From: Pseudomonas koreensis
GTDB taxonomy: Bacteria > Pseudomonadota > Gammaproteobacteria > Pseudomonadales > Pseudomonadaceae
Length of the DNA: 64,000 nucleotides
NCBI RefSeq assembly: GCF_024169245.1
Contig: NZ_JALJWP010000001.1
Location: 3,535,501-3,599,500 of the forward strand
Direction of reading: 5' to 3'
Below the pieces are notes generated by a model that worked only from the letters and a program-made list of their open reading frames with translations, was not told the DNA's origin and made no database searches. Shown piece by piece: positions 8,671-18,050 of the stretch; position 1 is the stretch's first letter, and the number at the start of each line of letters is the position of its first letter. The translations under genes were made by a program, and so were the position numbers.

Positions 8671-10644
8671 TTACGGCGTGACGATATTGAATTGCGGCCC
8701 GAACGTATCCAGGCTGCCCATCAGCAATCCGAATTTCTGCCCATTGCCCTGCAACTTCACCAGTCCCTTCTGCATCGCCGTCGGGAAGTCCAGTTGCTTG
8801 AGACTGATCTTCTCCAGCGTATCGCGGCTGAGGCTGACACTGGCATCCGCCGCCGGATGCAGGCCGGCGCGGTGAGTCAGTACGCCATTGCGCAAGGTCA
8901 GGGTGAAATCCCTTTGCACATCGTCGAACGTCCAGTTCAGCGTCAGGTCATTGGCCACGGCTTTGTCGCTGTCCAGGCGTACCGCGAGGTAGTCGAAGAA
9001 CATTTCCGGACTCATCGCCCGGACCATGTCCACCGACACGGAATTGGCTGATTGCGGCGGCACGCCGTTGCGCAGTTCCATCGCCCCGGTCAGGTACATA
9101 TTGCGCCAGGTGGCGTTCTCGCTTTGATAACCCAGCTGCTCCAGCGTCTCTGCCTGAGCCTTGCGCGCGTCGGCGTTGTCCGGATCGGCGAACAGCAACT
9201 GGTTGCCCAACTGCGCGGCCCAGCGGTAATCCGCGCTGGCCATCGCGCTGCGCATTTTCTCCAGCACCGACGTGGCACCGCCCATGGCCTCGACCGAACG
9301 TCTGGCTGCCTCCACCGGCGGCAGCGGATTGAGGTTGGCCGGGTTGCCGTCGTAGAAACCCATGTAGCGCTGATACATCGCGCGGGTGTTGAAACTCAGC
9401 GAACCGTAATAGCCGCGGGTGTACCACTTCTGGTCGAGCGAGCCGGGCAGTTTCTTGATCGCCTCGGCGATTTCCAGCGGCGTCAGGCCCTGGTTGAGCA
9501 AGTGCAGGGTGCGGTCGTTGATGAAGGCGTACATGTCACGCTGATCGGCGAGCAGAGTTCGAATTCGCTCGCCGCCCCAGGTCGGCCAGTTGTGCTGAGC
9601 GTACAGCACGTCGGCTTTGTCACCGTAGCGCGCCAGGCTGTCATCGAGGTATTGCGACCAAGCCTTGGCATCGCGTACTTGCGCGCCGCGCGGGGTGAGG
9701 ATGTTGTGCATCATCTGCGTGGCGTTTTCGGCCATGCACAAGGCTTTCAGCTGCGGTAGATAAAGGTTCATTTCCGCTGGCGCTTCGGTGCCCGGGGTCA
9801 GCTGGAATTCAACTTGCAGGCCAGCGATGGTGCGAGTTTCCAGCGGCTCGGCGATCAGGTCGGTGGGCGCGATCAGCGTGACCGTGCCGCCGCTGGGCGC
9901 ACTCTTGCCAAGGCCAGCGTCGACCTGACCTTTTTCACTGCGCGGCAACAGACTGCCGAACTGGTACTGCGCGCGGCGGCTCATGGCATTGCCCGCCATG
10001 ACGTTCTCGCTCATCACGTGTTCCATGAAACCGACCGGCGCATAAACCTTGACCTTGCCGGCCTTGACGTCGGCCTCGTCGATCACCCCGCGCACGCCGC
10101 CGAAGTGATCGACATGAGTGTGACTGTAGACCACCGCAACGACGGGTTTGCGCGGACGGTTGGCGTAGTACAGATCCAGCGCAGCCTTGGCGGTTTCGGT
10201 CATGGTCAGCGGATCGATGATGATCAGCCCTTCGTCACCTTCGATGATGGTCATGTTGGCCAGGTCGAGCCCGCGCACTTGATACAGCTTGGGGCTGACT
10301 TCGAACAGACCGGCGTGGGCATTGAGCCGGGCCAGGCGCCACAGGCTCGGATTGACCGATTCCGGCGCCTTGTCCTCAGCGAGGAAGTCATAGGCGTTGA
10401 CGTTCCAGATGACTTTGCCAGCGGCGTCCTTGATCTGACCCTCGAAGGGGGCGATCAAGCCTTTGCTGACCGATTCGAAATCGGTGCGGTCGCTGAACGG
10501 CAGGGTGTTCAGGACTGCAGCGTTGCTCGCGGCGGTTTGCGCGCTGGGCGCCACCGGGCCGTCAGCGGCGAGCAGCGACTGACTCAGGCAAGCGGTGATC
10601 AGGCAGGTCAACAGGCCGCGCGGGCTCAAAGTGAAACGGGGCAT
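8671..10644 (-). CDS. Secreted alkyl sulfatase, metallo-beta-lactamase fold (SdsA1/YjcS-like)
   Basis: 657 residues from the ATG behind a GGAGACACCC ribosome site; a longer frame adds 20 unlikely residues. A signal peptide (about 1-26, ending SLLAADG) directs it to the periplasm or outside. The catalytic domain carries the binuclear zinc motif SHTHVDHFGG (HxHxDH), followed by an alkyl-sulfatase dimerisation domain (about 380-510) and a C-terminal SCP2-like hydrophobic-substrate domain (about 530-650). Family members hydrolyse primary alkyl sulfates such as dodecyl sulfate, releasing sulfate and the alcohol. Transcribed alone and divergent from the ABC exporter genes; no sulfonate/sulfate scavenging genes are adjacent. 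Confidence 0.88.
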   Translation of the reverse strand: MPRFTLSPRGLLTCLITACLSQSLLAADGPVAPSAQTAASNAAVLNTLPFSDRTDFESVSKGLIAPFEGQIKDAAGKVIWNVNAYDFLAEDKAPESVNPSLWRLARLNAHAGLFEVSPKLYQVRGLDLANMTIIEGDEGLIIIDPLTMTETAKAALDLYYANRPRKPVVAVVYSHTHVDHFGGVRGVIDEADVKAGKVKVYAPVGFMEHVMSENVMAGNAMSRRAQYQFGSLLPRSEKGQVDAGLGKSAPSGGTVTLIAPTDLIAEPLETRTIAGLQVEFQLTPGTEAPAEMNLYLPQLKALCMAENATQMMHNILTPRGAQVRDAKAWSQYLDDSLARYGDKADVLYAQHNWPTWGGERIRTLLADQRDMYAFINDRTLHLLNQGLTPLEIAEAIKKLPGSLDQKWYTRGYYGSLSFNTRAMYQRYMGFYDGNPANLNPLPPVEAARRSVEAMGGATSVLEKMRSAMASADYRWAAQLGNQLLFADPDNADARKAQAETLEQLGYQSENATWRNMYLTGAMELRNGVPPQSANSVSVDMVRAMSPEMFFDYLAVRLDSDKAVANDLTLNWTFDDVQRDFTLTLRNGVLTHRAGLHPAADASVSLSRDTLEKISLKQLDFPTAMQKGLVKLQGNGQKFGLLMGSLDTFGPQFNIVTP

Positions 10645-10782
10645 GGGTGTCTCCGGTTTTTTATCGTTATGGCCGAACAGCCAGCAGCGTAAGACGCGGC
10701 GCAAGGTTGGCGATGATCATCAGCGGACAAAAACCATTCAGGGCCGCTATCCTAGGCCCAGGTTCACTGATCGGGTTTGCCC

Positions 10783-11436
10783 ATGCTTGAGGTTCGCGAC
10801 GTTTTCAAAAGCTATGCCACGCCACAGGGAGTGTTGCCGGTGCTGCAAGGCGTCGACCTGACGCTGGAGGCCGGTGGCAGTCTGGCGCTGATGGGCGAAT
10901 CGGGCAGTGGCAAAAGCACGCTGCTGCATCTGGTGGCCGGGCTGGACAAGGTCGACAGCGGCAGCATCCGCAGCGGCGAACATCGCCTGGAAGCCATGAG
11001 CGAAGCGCAACTGGCGAACTGGCGACGCACGGAAATCGGTCTGGTGTTTCAGCAGTTCAACCTGATCGGCAGCCTGCGCGTGGAAGACAATCTGGCCTTT
11101 CAGGCGCGCCTGGCCGGGCGCCATGAGCCGCGCTGGCAGGCGCATCTGGTGCAGCGTCTGGGGCTGGGCGATCTGCTCTCGCGGTATCCCGAGCAACTCT
11201 CCGGCGGCCAGCAGCAACGGGTGGCGCTCGGCCGAGCATTGGCTTCACAGCCGAAATTGCTCTTGGCCGATGAACCTACCGGCAGCCTCGATGAAGCGAC
11301 AAGTGATGAAGTGCTGCGGCTTTTGCTCGAACTGCTCGATGACACACCGACGACGCTGCTGATGGTCACCCACAGTCAGCGCGTTGCGGCGCGATTGGCC
11401 CAGCGCGTGGTGTTGTCGAACGGGCGGGTTGCCTGA
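10783..11436 (+). CDS. ABC transporter ATP-binding protein (LolD/MacB/YbbA-type)
   Basis: 217 residues from ATG 10783 (an in-frame TTG lies two codons upstream). All ABC motifs are intact: Walker A GESGSGKST (about 39-47), Q-loop VFQQFNL, signature LSGGQQQRVALGRAL, Walker B LLLADEPTGSLD and the H-loop LMVTHS. The short length and sequence fit the 3.A.1.122/125 group whose members work with FtsX-type permeases in periplasmic efflux or lipoprotein trafficking rather than classical uptake. Its stop overlaps the permease start by one base (TGATG), so the two are coupled. Confidence 0.92.
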   Translation: MLEVRDVFKSYATPQGVLPVLQGVDLTLEAGGSLALMGESGSGKSTLLHLVAGLDKVDSGSIRSGEHRLEAMSEAQLANWRRTEIGLVFQQFNLIGSLRVEDNLAFQARLAGRHEPRWQAHLVQRLGLGDLLSRYPEQLSGGQQQRVALGRALASQPKLLLADEPTGSLDEATSDEVLRLLLELLDDTPTTLLMVTHSQRVAARLAQRVVLSNGRVA

Positions 11437-13904
11437 TGATCTGGCGGCAAACCCTGCGCGCGCTGCTCAGCCACTGGCGGCGCCATCCCGTGCAGTTTTT
11501 CAGCGTGCTGACCGGGCTGTGGCTGGCCACCAGTCTGCTCACCGGCGTCGAGGCACTGAACAGCCAGGCACGCGACAGCTATGCGCGGGCCAGCCAGATG
11601 ATCGGCGGCGAACCGCAAGCCAGCCTGAGTACGCCGAACGGTGCGTTGTTTCCCCAGCGCTGGTTTATCGAGCTGCGCCGTGAGGGCTGGCCGGTGTCGC
11701 CGGTATTGCAGGGTCGGCTGACACTCAAGGGCCACGAAGACCAACGCATTCAGGTGATGGGCATCGAGCCGGTGTCGCTGCCGACGGATTCTGCAGTGGC
11801 CGGGCAGGCGATGCCGATCGAGCGCATCGTCGAATTTTTCAGCCCGCCGGGCAGCACCTGGATTTCCCCGGACACCCTGCAAATGCTCGGCTTGCGCGAG
11901 GGTGAGACGCCGCAAACCGTGAGCGGTCATCAGTTGCCGCCGCTGCTCGCGCAGAAGGACATGGCGCCGGGCCTGTTACTGGTCGACATCGGCGTAGCGC
12001 AACGCATGCTCGACCAACCCGAGCAATTGTCGCGGCTTCTGTTGCCCAAGGACTTTCATCAAGATTTACCGGCCAGTTTCAGCGATCGCTTGCAGCTCAA
12101 AAGCAGCGGTGAAGAAAACAATCTGGCGCGGCTGACCGAGAGCTTTCACCTCAATCTCGATGCCCTTGGATTTCTGTCGTTTCTGGTCGGCCTGTTCATC
12201 GTCCATGCTGCCATCGGCCTCGCTCTGGAACAGCGCCGAGGTTTGCTGCGCACCTTGCGCGCCTGTGGCGTCAGTGCACGAATGCTGATCGCATGTCTGG
12301 TGGTTGAACTGGGTGTGCTGGCGCTGATCGGCGGATTGTTCGGTGTGATCAGCGGCTATTGGCTGGCCAGCGTGCTGCTGCCGGACGTCGCCGCCAGCCT
12401 GCGCGGGTTGTATGGCGCGGAAGTGGCGGGGCAGTTGCGTCTGAGTCCCTGGTGGTGGTTCAGCGGCATCGGTCTGAGCCTGCTCGGCGCCTTGCTGGCC
12501 GGCGCCAACAGTCTGCTGCGGGCGGCGCGCCTGCCGTTGCTGGCGGTGGCTGATCCGCAGGCCTGGCATCAGCAATATTCGCGCTGGTTGCGTCGGCAGG
12601 GTTGGCTGGCGGCGGCGCTGCTGGCGATTGCACTGGTGGCGCTGATCTGGGGTGACAGCCTGAGCAGCGGCTTCGTACTCATGGCCGGGCTGCTGCTCGG
12701 TGCTGCGCTGGCCTTGCCGGTGTTGCTCAGTGCGTTGTTGAATCCGCTGCTCGGGCGCAGTCGTTCGGTGCTCGGCCAGTGGTTTCTCGCCGATTGCCGC
12801 CAGCAACTGCCAGCCCTGAGTCTGGCGCTGATGGCGCTGCTGCTGGCGCTCGCGGCCAACATCGGCGCCGGCAGCATGACCGCCGGTTTTCGCCAGACCT
12901 TCAACGACTGGCTCGAACAGCGCTTGAGTGCCGAGTTGTACATCAACCCGACCAACCCGGCGCAGGCCCGCGAAATGCACAGTTGGCTCAAACAGCAGCC
13001 GAATGTGAGCGCGGTGCTGCCCAACTGGCAGGTTTCGGTGACGCTGCAAGGCTGGCCGGCCGATGTCTACGGCATCATCGACCACCCGCACTATCGCCAG
13101 CACTGGCCGTTGCTCGACAGCAGCGGCAGCAATCCATGGGGGAAACTGGCCACGGATGATGCGGTGATGCTCAGCGAACAACTGGCGCGACGCCTGAAAC
13201 TCAAAGCGGGCGAGCATTTGCGCATCCCCACGCCAAACGGCACGTGGTCGCCGCGCATCGTCGGCATCTACGCCGACTACGGCAATCCGAAAGGGCATGT
13301 GCTGATCAGCAGTGAGCACCTGCTGCGCGGCTGGCCGCAACTCACGCCGAACCGCTTCAATCTGCGTATCGATCCAGCGCAGATTCCGGCGCTGCTCAAT
13401 GCCTTGCAGGCGCGCTTTGAGCTGGATGACAACCGCATCATCGATCAGGCGCGGCTCAAGGGCTGGTCGGTGCAAGTCTTCGAACGCACCTTTGCCGCGA
13501 CGGCGGCGTTGAACAGCTTGACCTTGGCCGTGGCTGGCGTGGCGCTGTTCATCAGTCTTTTGACCCAGAGCCAGAGTCGGCTCAGTCAGCTCGCACCACT
13601 GTGGGCGCTGGGTGTGACGCGCAAGCAATTGATGTTGCTCAACCTCGGCCAGACCTGGCTTCTGGCGGTGCTGACCTTGTTGTTGGCGCTGCCACTGGGT
13701 ATCGCACTGGCGTGGTGCCTGGATGCGGTGATCAACGTGCAGGCGTTTGGCTGGCGATTGCCGTTGCGGGTGTTCCCGTTGCAGTTATTGCAACTGATGG
13801 GCCTGGCTTTGCTCGCGACTTTACTGGCCTCGGCATGGCCGCTGTATTCGCTGTACCGCACGCAACCGGCGGATTTGCTGAGGACGTTTGCCCATGAGGA
13901 TTAA
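11436..13904 (+). CDS. ABC transporter permease with FtsX domains
   Basis: 822 residues. One N-terminal membrane helix (about 18-38), a large periplasmic region, a cluster of helices around 240-420, another periplasmic domain, and C-terminal helices (about 690-800) give the double-FtsX layout typical of YbbP/AttFG-like permeases. FtsX-type cores are seen at about 240-360 and 690-810. It overlaps the ATPase gene by one base and the lipoprotein gene by 11 bases, forming a three-gene operon. The lipoprotein neighbour resembles AttH, suggesting the AttEFGH type of exporter described in Agrobacterium and Vibrio; substrate unknown. Confidence 0.85.
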   Translation: MIWRQTLRALLSHWRRHPVQFFSVLTGLWLATSLLTGVEALNSQARDSYARASQMIGGEPQASLSTPNGALFPQRWFIELRREGWPVSPVLQGRLTLKGHEDQRIQVMGIEPVSLPTDSAVAGQAMPIERIVEFFSPPGSTWISPDTLQMLGLREGETPQTVSGHQLPPLLAQKDMAPGLLLVDIGVAQRMLDQPEQLSRLLLPKDFHQDLPASFSDRLQLKSSGEENNLARLTESFHLNLDALGFLSFLVGLFIVHAAIGLALEQRRGLLRTLRACGVSARMLIACLVVELGVLALIGGLFGVISGYWLASVLLPDVAASLRGLYGAEVAGQLRLSPWWWFSGIGLSLLGALLAGANSLLRAARLPLLAVADPQAWHQQYSRWLRRQGWLAAALLAIALVALIWGDSLSSGFVLMAGLLLGAALALPVLLSALLNPLLGRSRSVLGQWFLADCRQQLPALSLALMALLLALAANIGAGSMTAGFRQTFNDWLEQRLSAELYINPTNPAQAREMHSWLKQQPNVSAVLPNWQVSVTLQGWPADVYGIIDHPHYRQHWPLLDSSGSNPWGKLATDDAVMLSEQLARRLKLKAGEHLRIPTPNGTWSPRIVGIYADYGNPKGHVLISSEHLLRGWPQLTPNRFNLRIDPAQIPALLNALQARFELDDNRIIDQARLKGWSVQVFERTFAATAALNSLTLAVAGVALFISLLTQSQSRLSQLAPLWALGVTRKQLMLLNLGQTWLLAVLTLLLALPLGIALAWCLDAVINVQAFGWRLPLRVFPLQLLQLMGLALLATLLASAWPLYSLYRTQPADLLRTFAHED

Positions 13905-14961
13905 TGGCGTCGTGCTGATGCTGGTGTTGCTGCTCGGTGGTTGCGATCAGCCCGCACCCGAGGAGAAGGGCTTTGCGGGGATGGGTGATCAGGCGCAATC
14001 GTTCACCCCGGTGGTGCCCGGTCGGGTGTTCAGTTTCCCTGCCGATCACGGCGCGCATGATGGTTTTCGCATCGAGTGGTGGTACGTCACCGCCAATCTC
14101 AAGGATCAGCAGGGCAACGATTTTGGTGTGCAATGGACGCTGTTTCGCAGCGCCCTGAAACCGCTCGCCGAGCAGGCCGGGTGGGGCAATCAGACGATCT
14201 GGCTTGGCCATGCGGCCGTCACCTCGCGTTCGGTTCATCACGCCGCCGAGCGCTACGCCCGGGGGGGTGTAGGCCAGGCGGGCGTGCGCCTGGCGCCGTT
14301 CGAGGCGTGGATCGACGACTGGATGTTCGCCAGCCAAGCGCGGGACGCGCTGAGCGATATGCAGCTCAGCGCCCGCGATAAAAATTTCGCGTATCAACTG
14401 CGCCTCACCTCCAGCCGGCCGCTGGTGTTGCAGGGCGACAACGGCTTCAGCCAGAAATCCGAAGAAGGCCAGGCTTCGTATTACTACAGCCAGCCGTTTT
14501 TCCAGGCCAGTGGCACGCTGCAGATCGACGGCCAGACCTACACGGTCAGTGGCCCGGCGTGGCTCGATCGCGAGTGGAGCAGTCAACCGCTGACCGCCAA
14601 TCAGACAGGCTGGGACTGGTTTTCGCTGCATCTGGACAGCGGTGAACATGTGATGCTCTATCGCATGCGGCAGAAGGACGGCGCTCCGTACCTGACCGGC
14701 ACCTGGATCGCCGCTGACGGGCAGATTCAATCACTGCGCAGCGAGCAGATCAGTCTTGTGCCGCAGGACACGGCCAAGGTGGCTGATCGACCGATGCCAG
14801 TGAAGTGGTCGATCCGCATTCCCGACAAGAAGCTCGATATCAGCGTCGATGCGATCAACCGCAATGCGTGGATGGATTTGCGTATTCCCTATTGGGAGGG
14901 TCCGGTGAAGATTGATGGCAGCCATCCTGGCCAGGGCTATCTGGAAATGACCGGGTATTAA
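13894..14961 (+). CDS. Lipoprotein with CrtC/AttH lipocalin-like domain
   Basis: 355 residues. A short signal peptide ends in the lipobox LLLGGC (Cys at about residue 19), so the mature protein is lipid-anchored. The body has the AttH/CrtC double-lipocalin features: FPADHGAHDGFRIEWWYVTANL (about 50-71) near the N-terminus, FGVQWTLFRSAL, and the signature SGPAWLDREWSSQPL plus GWDWFSLHL in the C-terminal half. CrtC is carotenoid 1,2-hydratase, but there are no carotenoid genes here, so AttH-like export partner is the better label. ATG overlaps the permease stop, coupling the genes. Confidence 0.85.
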   Translation: MRINGVVLMLVLLLGGCDQPAPEEKGFAGMGDQAQSFTPVVPGRVFSFPADHGAHDGFRIEWWYVTANLKDQQGNDFGVQWTLFRSALKPLAEQAGWGNQTIWLGHAAVTSRSVHHAAERYARGGVGQAGVRLAPFEAWIDDWMFASQARDALSDMQLSARDKNFAYQLRLTSSRPLVLQGDNGFSQKSEEGQASYYYSQPFFQASGTLQIDGQTYTVSGPAWLDREWSSQPLTANQTGWDWFSLHLDSGEHVMLYRMRQKDGAPYLTGTWIAADGQIQSLRSEQISLVPQDTAKVADRPMPVKWSIRIPDKKLDISVDAINRNAWMDLRIPYWEGPVKIDGSHPGQGYLEMTGY

Positions 14962-15617
14962 CGGTAGGTGCAGTTTCCCTGTGGGAGCGAGCTTGCTCGC
15001 GAAGGCTTTTTTGGGGGGGGGCTTTTTGAGTGAGTACATATCCGTTGCTGCGGTAACGGCTGCTTAGGGTTCCGCCCTTACGGCGGGTCACCTTTTTCAA
15101 ACGCCAAAAAGGTAACCGAAAAGGCTTGCTCCTACGTTCGGCCCCTCGCAGGCTCGGGGTTCCTTCGCTCCGGTATCGATCCGGGCGCAGCGCCTCCGGT
15201 TTGCTTCGCTGCACCTCCTCTCGCTGTGTACGACTGCGTCGTACGGTCGCTGCGCTCCCACGCCCAGATCAATCCTCCACTCAGCCTTCCGACGTCGCCG
15301 GTGGATCAAGATCAAAAGCCGCAGGCGAGCTGACACTCGGCCTAGAGGTGAACGCGGAGACTGTAGGAGCTGCCGAAGGCTGCGATCTTTTGATCTTGCT
15401 TTTGCTCTTGCTCTTGCTCTTGCTCTTGCTCTTGTAGGAGTGAGCCTGCTCGCGATAGCTGTATCAAAGATACGAATGAATAGCGGATCTACCCTGATCC
15501 CTCTGGGAGCTGGCTTGCCAGCGATAGCGTCCGTGCCTTCACCGCTGAGCGAACTGACTGGAACTCTCACCGGCGCCCACCGCTCTACCCAGAAACCCGC
15601 CATTTTCGGACTTACCT
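14962..15617. other. Repeat-rich intergenic region
   Basis: 656 bases without a credible gene. It contains a single REP (14977-15005), a G9 run near 15013-15021, a long block (about 15050-15330) of a sequence type common between fluorescent Pseudomonas genes (…GGCGGGTCACC…AACGCCAAAAAGGTAACC…), a CTTGCT hexanucleotide array (15395-15434), and another REP-like element (15435-15460). Reading frames inside it are short and of low-complexity composition. A promoter for the gene at 15618 should lie near its right end. Confidence 0.6.
15395..15434. repeat. Hexanucleotide microsatellite (CTTGCT)n
   Basis: Six consecutive 6-base units (one with a C to T change in the second unit) followed by CTTG. 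The array abuts a REP-like element on its right and a piece of the GTAGGAGCTGCCGAAGGCTGCGATC repeat on its left. Not inside a supported gene. Confidence 0.9.
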
Positions 15618-15860
15618 ATGAGCGACGACCTGCAACTCCCGGACCTCGGAACCTGGCAGCGCCTGTTCGACGATCAGACCCTTTGGCAGCAATCGCCCGA
15701 CGCTCACTATTTCGATCTGCAGCGCATCGCCGATGACCTGCTCGGCCAAGGCGCGATCGATCTTGAGCAATGGCAGTTGCTGCGCGCCAAGGCCGACGAT
15801 TTGCACAAGCAGTCACCCGAGGTCAACGTCGCCCGCGAACTCGACGATCCCGAAGCCTGA
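15618..15860 (+). CDS. Small conserved-type protein of unknown function
   Basis: 80 residues, acidic, no signal peptide or membrane segment. Sequence features are a Leu/Asp/Gln-rich helical protein (TWQRLFDDQTLW, then two helices around QRIADDLLGQGAID and QWQLLRAKADDLHKQ). It is the first of three short plus-strand genes that follow one another closely. I do not recognise a family. Codon use and composition match the surrounding chromosome, so it is probably a real gene. Confidence 0.6.
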   Translation: MSDDLQLPDLGTWQRLFDDQTLWQQSPDAHYFDLQRIADDLLGQGAIDLEQWQLLRAKADDLHKQSPEVNVARELDDPEA

Positions 15861-15871
15861 GGAATACCGCC

Positions 15872-16072
15872 GTGAATACCACCAGCAACCAGAACGACAA
15901 CCCCGACGAACCGCGCCCTGCCGGCGAAACCGAGCGCGATAACGATGCCCTGCGCCCAACCGATCCCAAGCAGCGAGAGGACAGCGGCAAAGGCACCGCC
16001 AGCGGCGAATCCACCGCTCAGGAAACCGCCAAGCCACACACCCGCGGGCCACAAACCCAAGTCAAGCCCTGA
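15872..16072 (+). CDS. Small, probably disordered hydrophilic protein
   Basis: 66 residues from a GTG start 11 bases after the previous stop, with a GAGG site just upstream. The sequence is almost wholly polar and charged (rich in Asp, Glu, Thr, Gln, Pro; for example NQNDNPDEPRPAGETERDND), with no hydrophobic core, so it is predicted to be disordered. No family recognised. Its close spacing to the upstream gene is the main argument that it is translated; it could also be a chance frame. Confidence 0.4.
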   Translation: MNTTSNQNDNPDEPRPAGETERDNDALRPTDPKQREDSGKGTASGESTAQETAKPHTRGPQTQVKP

Positions 16073-16152
16073 ACCGCGTCTATGCTCACTGGCACGCCCG
16101 CCGCTGAAGTCGATTCGGCAGCGGGCGTCGCCACTTCATCACAGGGAAAGTA

Positions 16153-16743
16153 ATGCATATGAAGCTCGACGCTCTGGCCAAGGCCATCACCCTCGCTACG
16201 CTCCTTTCTGTCTCCAGCTTCGGCGCTCTGGCTGCCGATATCCCATTGTCTGCCACCGTTGAGGCCGATTCCGTTACCACCAAAGTGCGCGCCGTCGACC
16301 CGGCCAATCACCAGGTGGTGCTGGAAGGTCCGGAAGGACGTCAGGTCCACGTCCAGCTCAGCGACAAAGCGAAAAATCTCGCCAATCTCAAGGTGGGGGA
16401 CCTGGTGAAGATCGAAGTGCAGCGGTCTGTCGCGGCTTATCTCGACACCGATGTAGATAAAGGTCTGCCAGGCACCACCGAGCGAATTGGCGAACTGCGC
16501 AAGGCTCCGGGCAGCGATAACCCGGGCGGCGAGGCCTATCGCCAGGTTCAGGTGCAGCTGAAAATCAGCAAAATCGATTTGAAGACCAATCAGGTCACCC
16601 TGGAAAATCCGTCCGGACAATCGAAGACGCTCGATGTGAAGAAGCCGGAGATTCAGGCCAGGTTGAAAGATCTGAGAGTAGGGCAGAGCGTAAATGTCAC
16701 TTACACCGATATCCTGAAAGTGACCAGTCAACACGATAGTTGA
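16153..16743 (+). CDS. Exported protein of unknown function
   Basis: 196 residues. A clear signal peptide (about 1-27, ending SSFGALAADIP) targets the periplasm. The mature protein appears to be a beta-rich repeat: two similar units, VRAVDPANHQVVLEGPEGR...VGDLVKIEV and ISKIDLKTNQVTLENPSGQ...VGQSVNVTY, each resembling a small OB/SH3-like barrel. An AGGGAAAG site precedes ATG 16153 (a second ATG two codons later is possible). Function unknown; no partner is evident. Confidence 0.65.
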   Translation: MHMKLDALAKAITLATLLSVSSFGALAADIPLSATVEADSVTTKVRAVDPANHQVVLEGPEGRQVHVQLSDKAKNLANLKVGDLVKIEVQRSVAAYLDTDVDKGLPGTTERIGELRKAPGSDNPGGEAYRQVQVQLKISKIDLKTNQVTLENPSGQSKTLDVKKPEIQARLKDLRVGQSVNVTYTDILKVTSQHDS

Positions 16744-17024
16744 GTATTAGCTCTACAGCTTTATTGCTCTTGTACAACTTTATGTATGAGAGCAATCATA
16801 TAAATTTTTTTGTAAGACAATTCCCGGGATAAATCGGCAAAACACAGTTTTTAACTTTTCAGTTAAAAAATTTCATGTTTGCCCATGACGACAGGTCCAC
16901 TTGTTTGAATTAAAATCCCCGGCGTTCGCCCAGTGTCAGGGCTCTTTACCGGTGCAAGGATTGCCAGGCCGTAACACTGGGCGAACTCCACTACTGGCGA
17001 AAGTTGTATACAGAATCTGGAAAC
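16744..17024. other. Intergenic region with 13-base perfect inverted repeat
   Basis: AT-rich at left, then two perfectly complementary 13-mers, GTTCGCCCAGTGT (16924-16936) and ACACTGGGCGAAC (16974-16986), separated by 37 bases that can themselves pair in part. No gene is supported between the stop at 16743 and the terminator. It could be a small structured RNA or simply a repeat arm pair. Confidence 0.6.
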
Positions 17025-17054
17025 AAAAAGGGCGACTTTGCAGTCGCCCTTTTT
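17025..17054. terminator. Rho-independent terminator (bidirectional)
   Basis: Arms AAAAAGGGCGACT and AGTCGCCCTTTTT give a 13-bp stem with a TTGC loop. It lies 11 bases beyond the stop of the glycosyltransferase gene on the minus strand; the A/T flanks let it act in either direction. Confidence 0.92.
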
Positions 17055-17065
17055 ATTGTTTTCGA

Positions 17066-17908
17066 TCAAGTCGAAGCTTGCATAGCGTTTTTGCCATGCT
17101 GCCCCTGCAAGCGTTTGAGTGTCTGCTGGTACATCTTCGTACGGCGATGATCCTTGCCATACGTGCCTGCCGCCGCGACGGTGCCGGCCTGGATGTGATC
17201 CAGATAGCGGAAAATCGTCCGCGGCGAGAGAAACCTGACGCCATAGCCCAACTCGATCATTCGATCCTGCAGCGTATAACCCGGCACCCGATCATCCATA
17301 CAGAAGTGCAACCCTTGCGACTTCATCAAACGCACATTCCACAGCGTACAGAAACTTTTAAGATGCGTTTCTTTATACGGGCGTGGCGGTTTCGAGCGCA
17401 GCCCGAAATGAACTTTGAGCCGGCGAACATGGTGTTTGCAGAATCGCGAAGTCAACCGCCAGGTATCTCGCAACAACCCACGATCAAGTTGCTCCACACA
17501 ACCGACCGCCGCCATGTCTGCATTTTTCGTGCACTCGCGCATCATCATCGCGAACACTTCCATGTCGTAGACAAAAGTGTCGGTGTGCAGCAGAAACAAG
17601 TAGTCGGTCTCAACTTTAGCCAAGGCCAGATCCAGCGCCTTGCCATGGGCAATATGCCCCGCTTCCTTGCCCGGCGACGGCCGCTCGATCAGATGGATCC
17701 AGTCCAGCGAACGCAAGTAATCAAGGCTGGCATCCGCCGAATCGTTGTCCACCACCCAAACTGGAATGCCCTGCGCCTGAACATGCTCGCGCAACAGCTC
17801 CAGGCACATGCGGGTGATGTCCGGGGTTTTGTAATTGACCAGGACGAGGCTGAAGTTGGGTTGCGGCTGGAAGGGTAGATCGAAAGCTTTCATGTCGGAG
17901 GGACTCAT
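17066..17908 (-). CDS. Glycosyltransferase family 2
   Basis: 280 residues. The N-terminal GT-A fold is clear: SLVLVNYKTPDITRMCLELL (20-39), VWVVDNDSADASLDYL (about 50-65), and the metal-binding segment FLLHTDTFVYD (about 110) in place of a canonical DxD. The C-terminal part is basic and Arg-rich (RFCKHHVRRLKVHFGLRSK). It most likely transfers a sugar from a nucleotide donor onto a surface glycan or a protein; acceptor and donor are unknown. The gene stands alone, ends in a strong terminator, and an in-frame ATG five codons in (MKAFDL) is an alternative start. Confidence 0.85.
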   Translation of the reverse strand: MSPSDMKAFDLPFQPQPNFSLVLVNYKTPDITRMCLELLREHVQAQGIPVWVVDNDSADASLDYLRSLDWIHLIERPSPGKEAGHIAHGKALDLALAKVETDYLFLLHTDTFVYDMEVFAMMMRECTKNADMAAVGCVEQLDRGLLRDTWRLTSRFCKHHVRRLKVHFGLRSKPPRPYKETHLKSFCTLWNVRLMKSQGLHFCMDDRVPGYTLQDRMIELGYGVRFLSPRTIFRYLDHIQAGTVAAAGTYGKDHRRTKMYQQTLKRLQGQHGKNAMQAST

Positions 17909-18050
17909 CCACGGCTCAAGACGACGGGGTTCATGGGCCGGGATGCTAGCGGGGGAAGCTTAGGTGAAGCTTAATTTGGCAGGGTCGGACCTGGAGAAGT
18001 GTAAGGACGTAAAACGGTTGGGATGCGTACCGGATGTCTCCATGCGTTCA

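Noticed and set aside
12066..13628. 520-codon minus-strand frame
   Set aside because: Antisense to the ABC permease; Gln/Arg-rich composition without any motif.
16924..16986. Integron attC site
   Set aside because: The arms do not have the GTTRRRY/RYYYAAC core or usual spacing.
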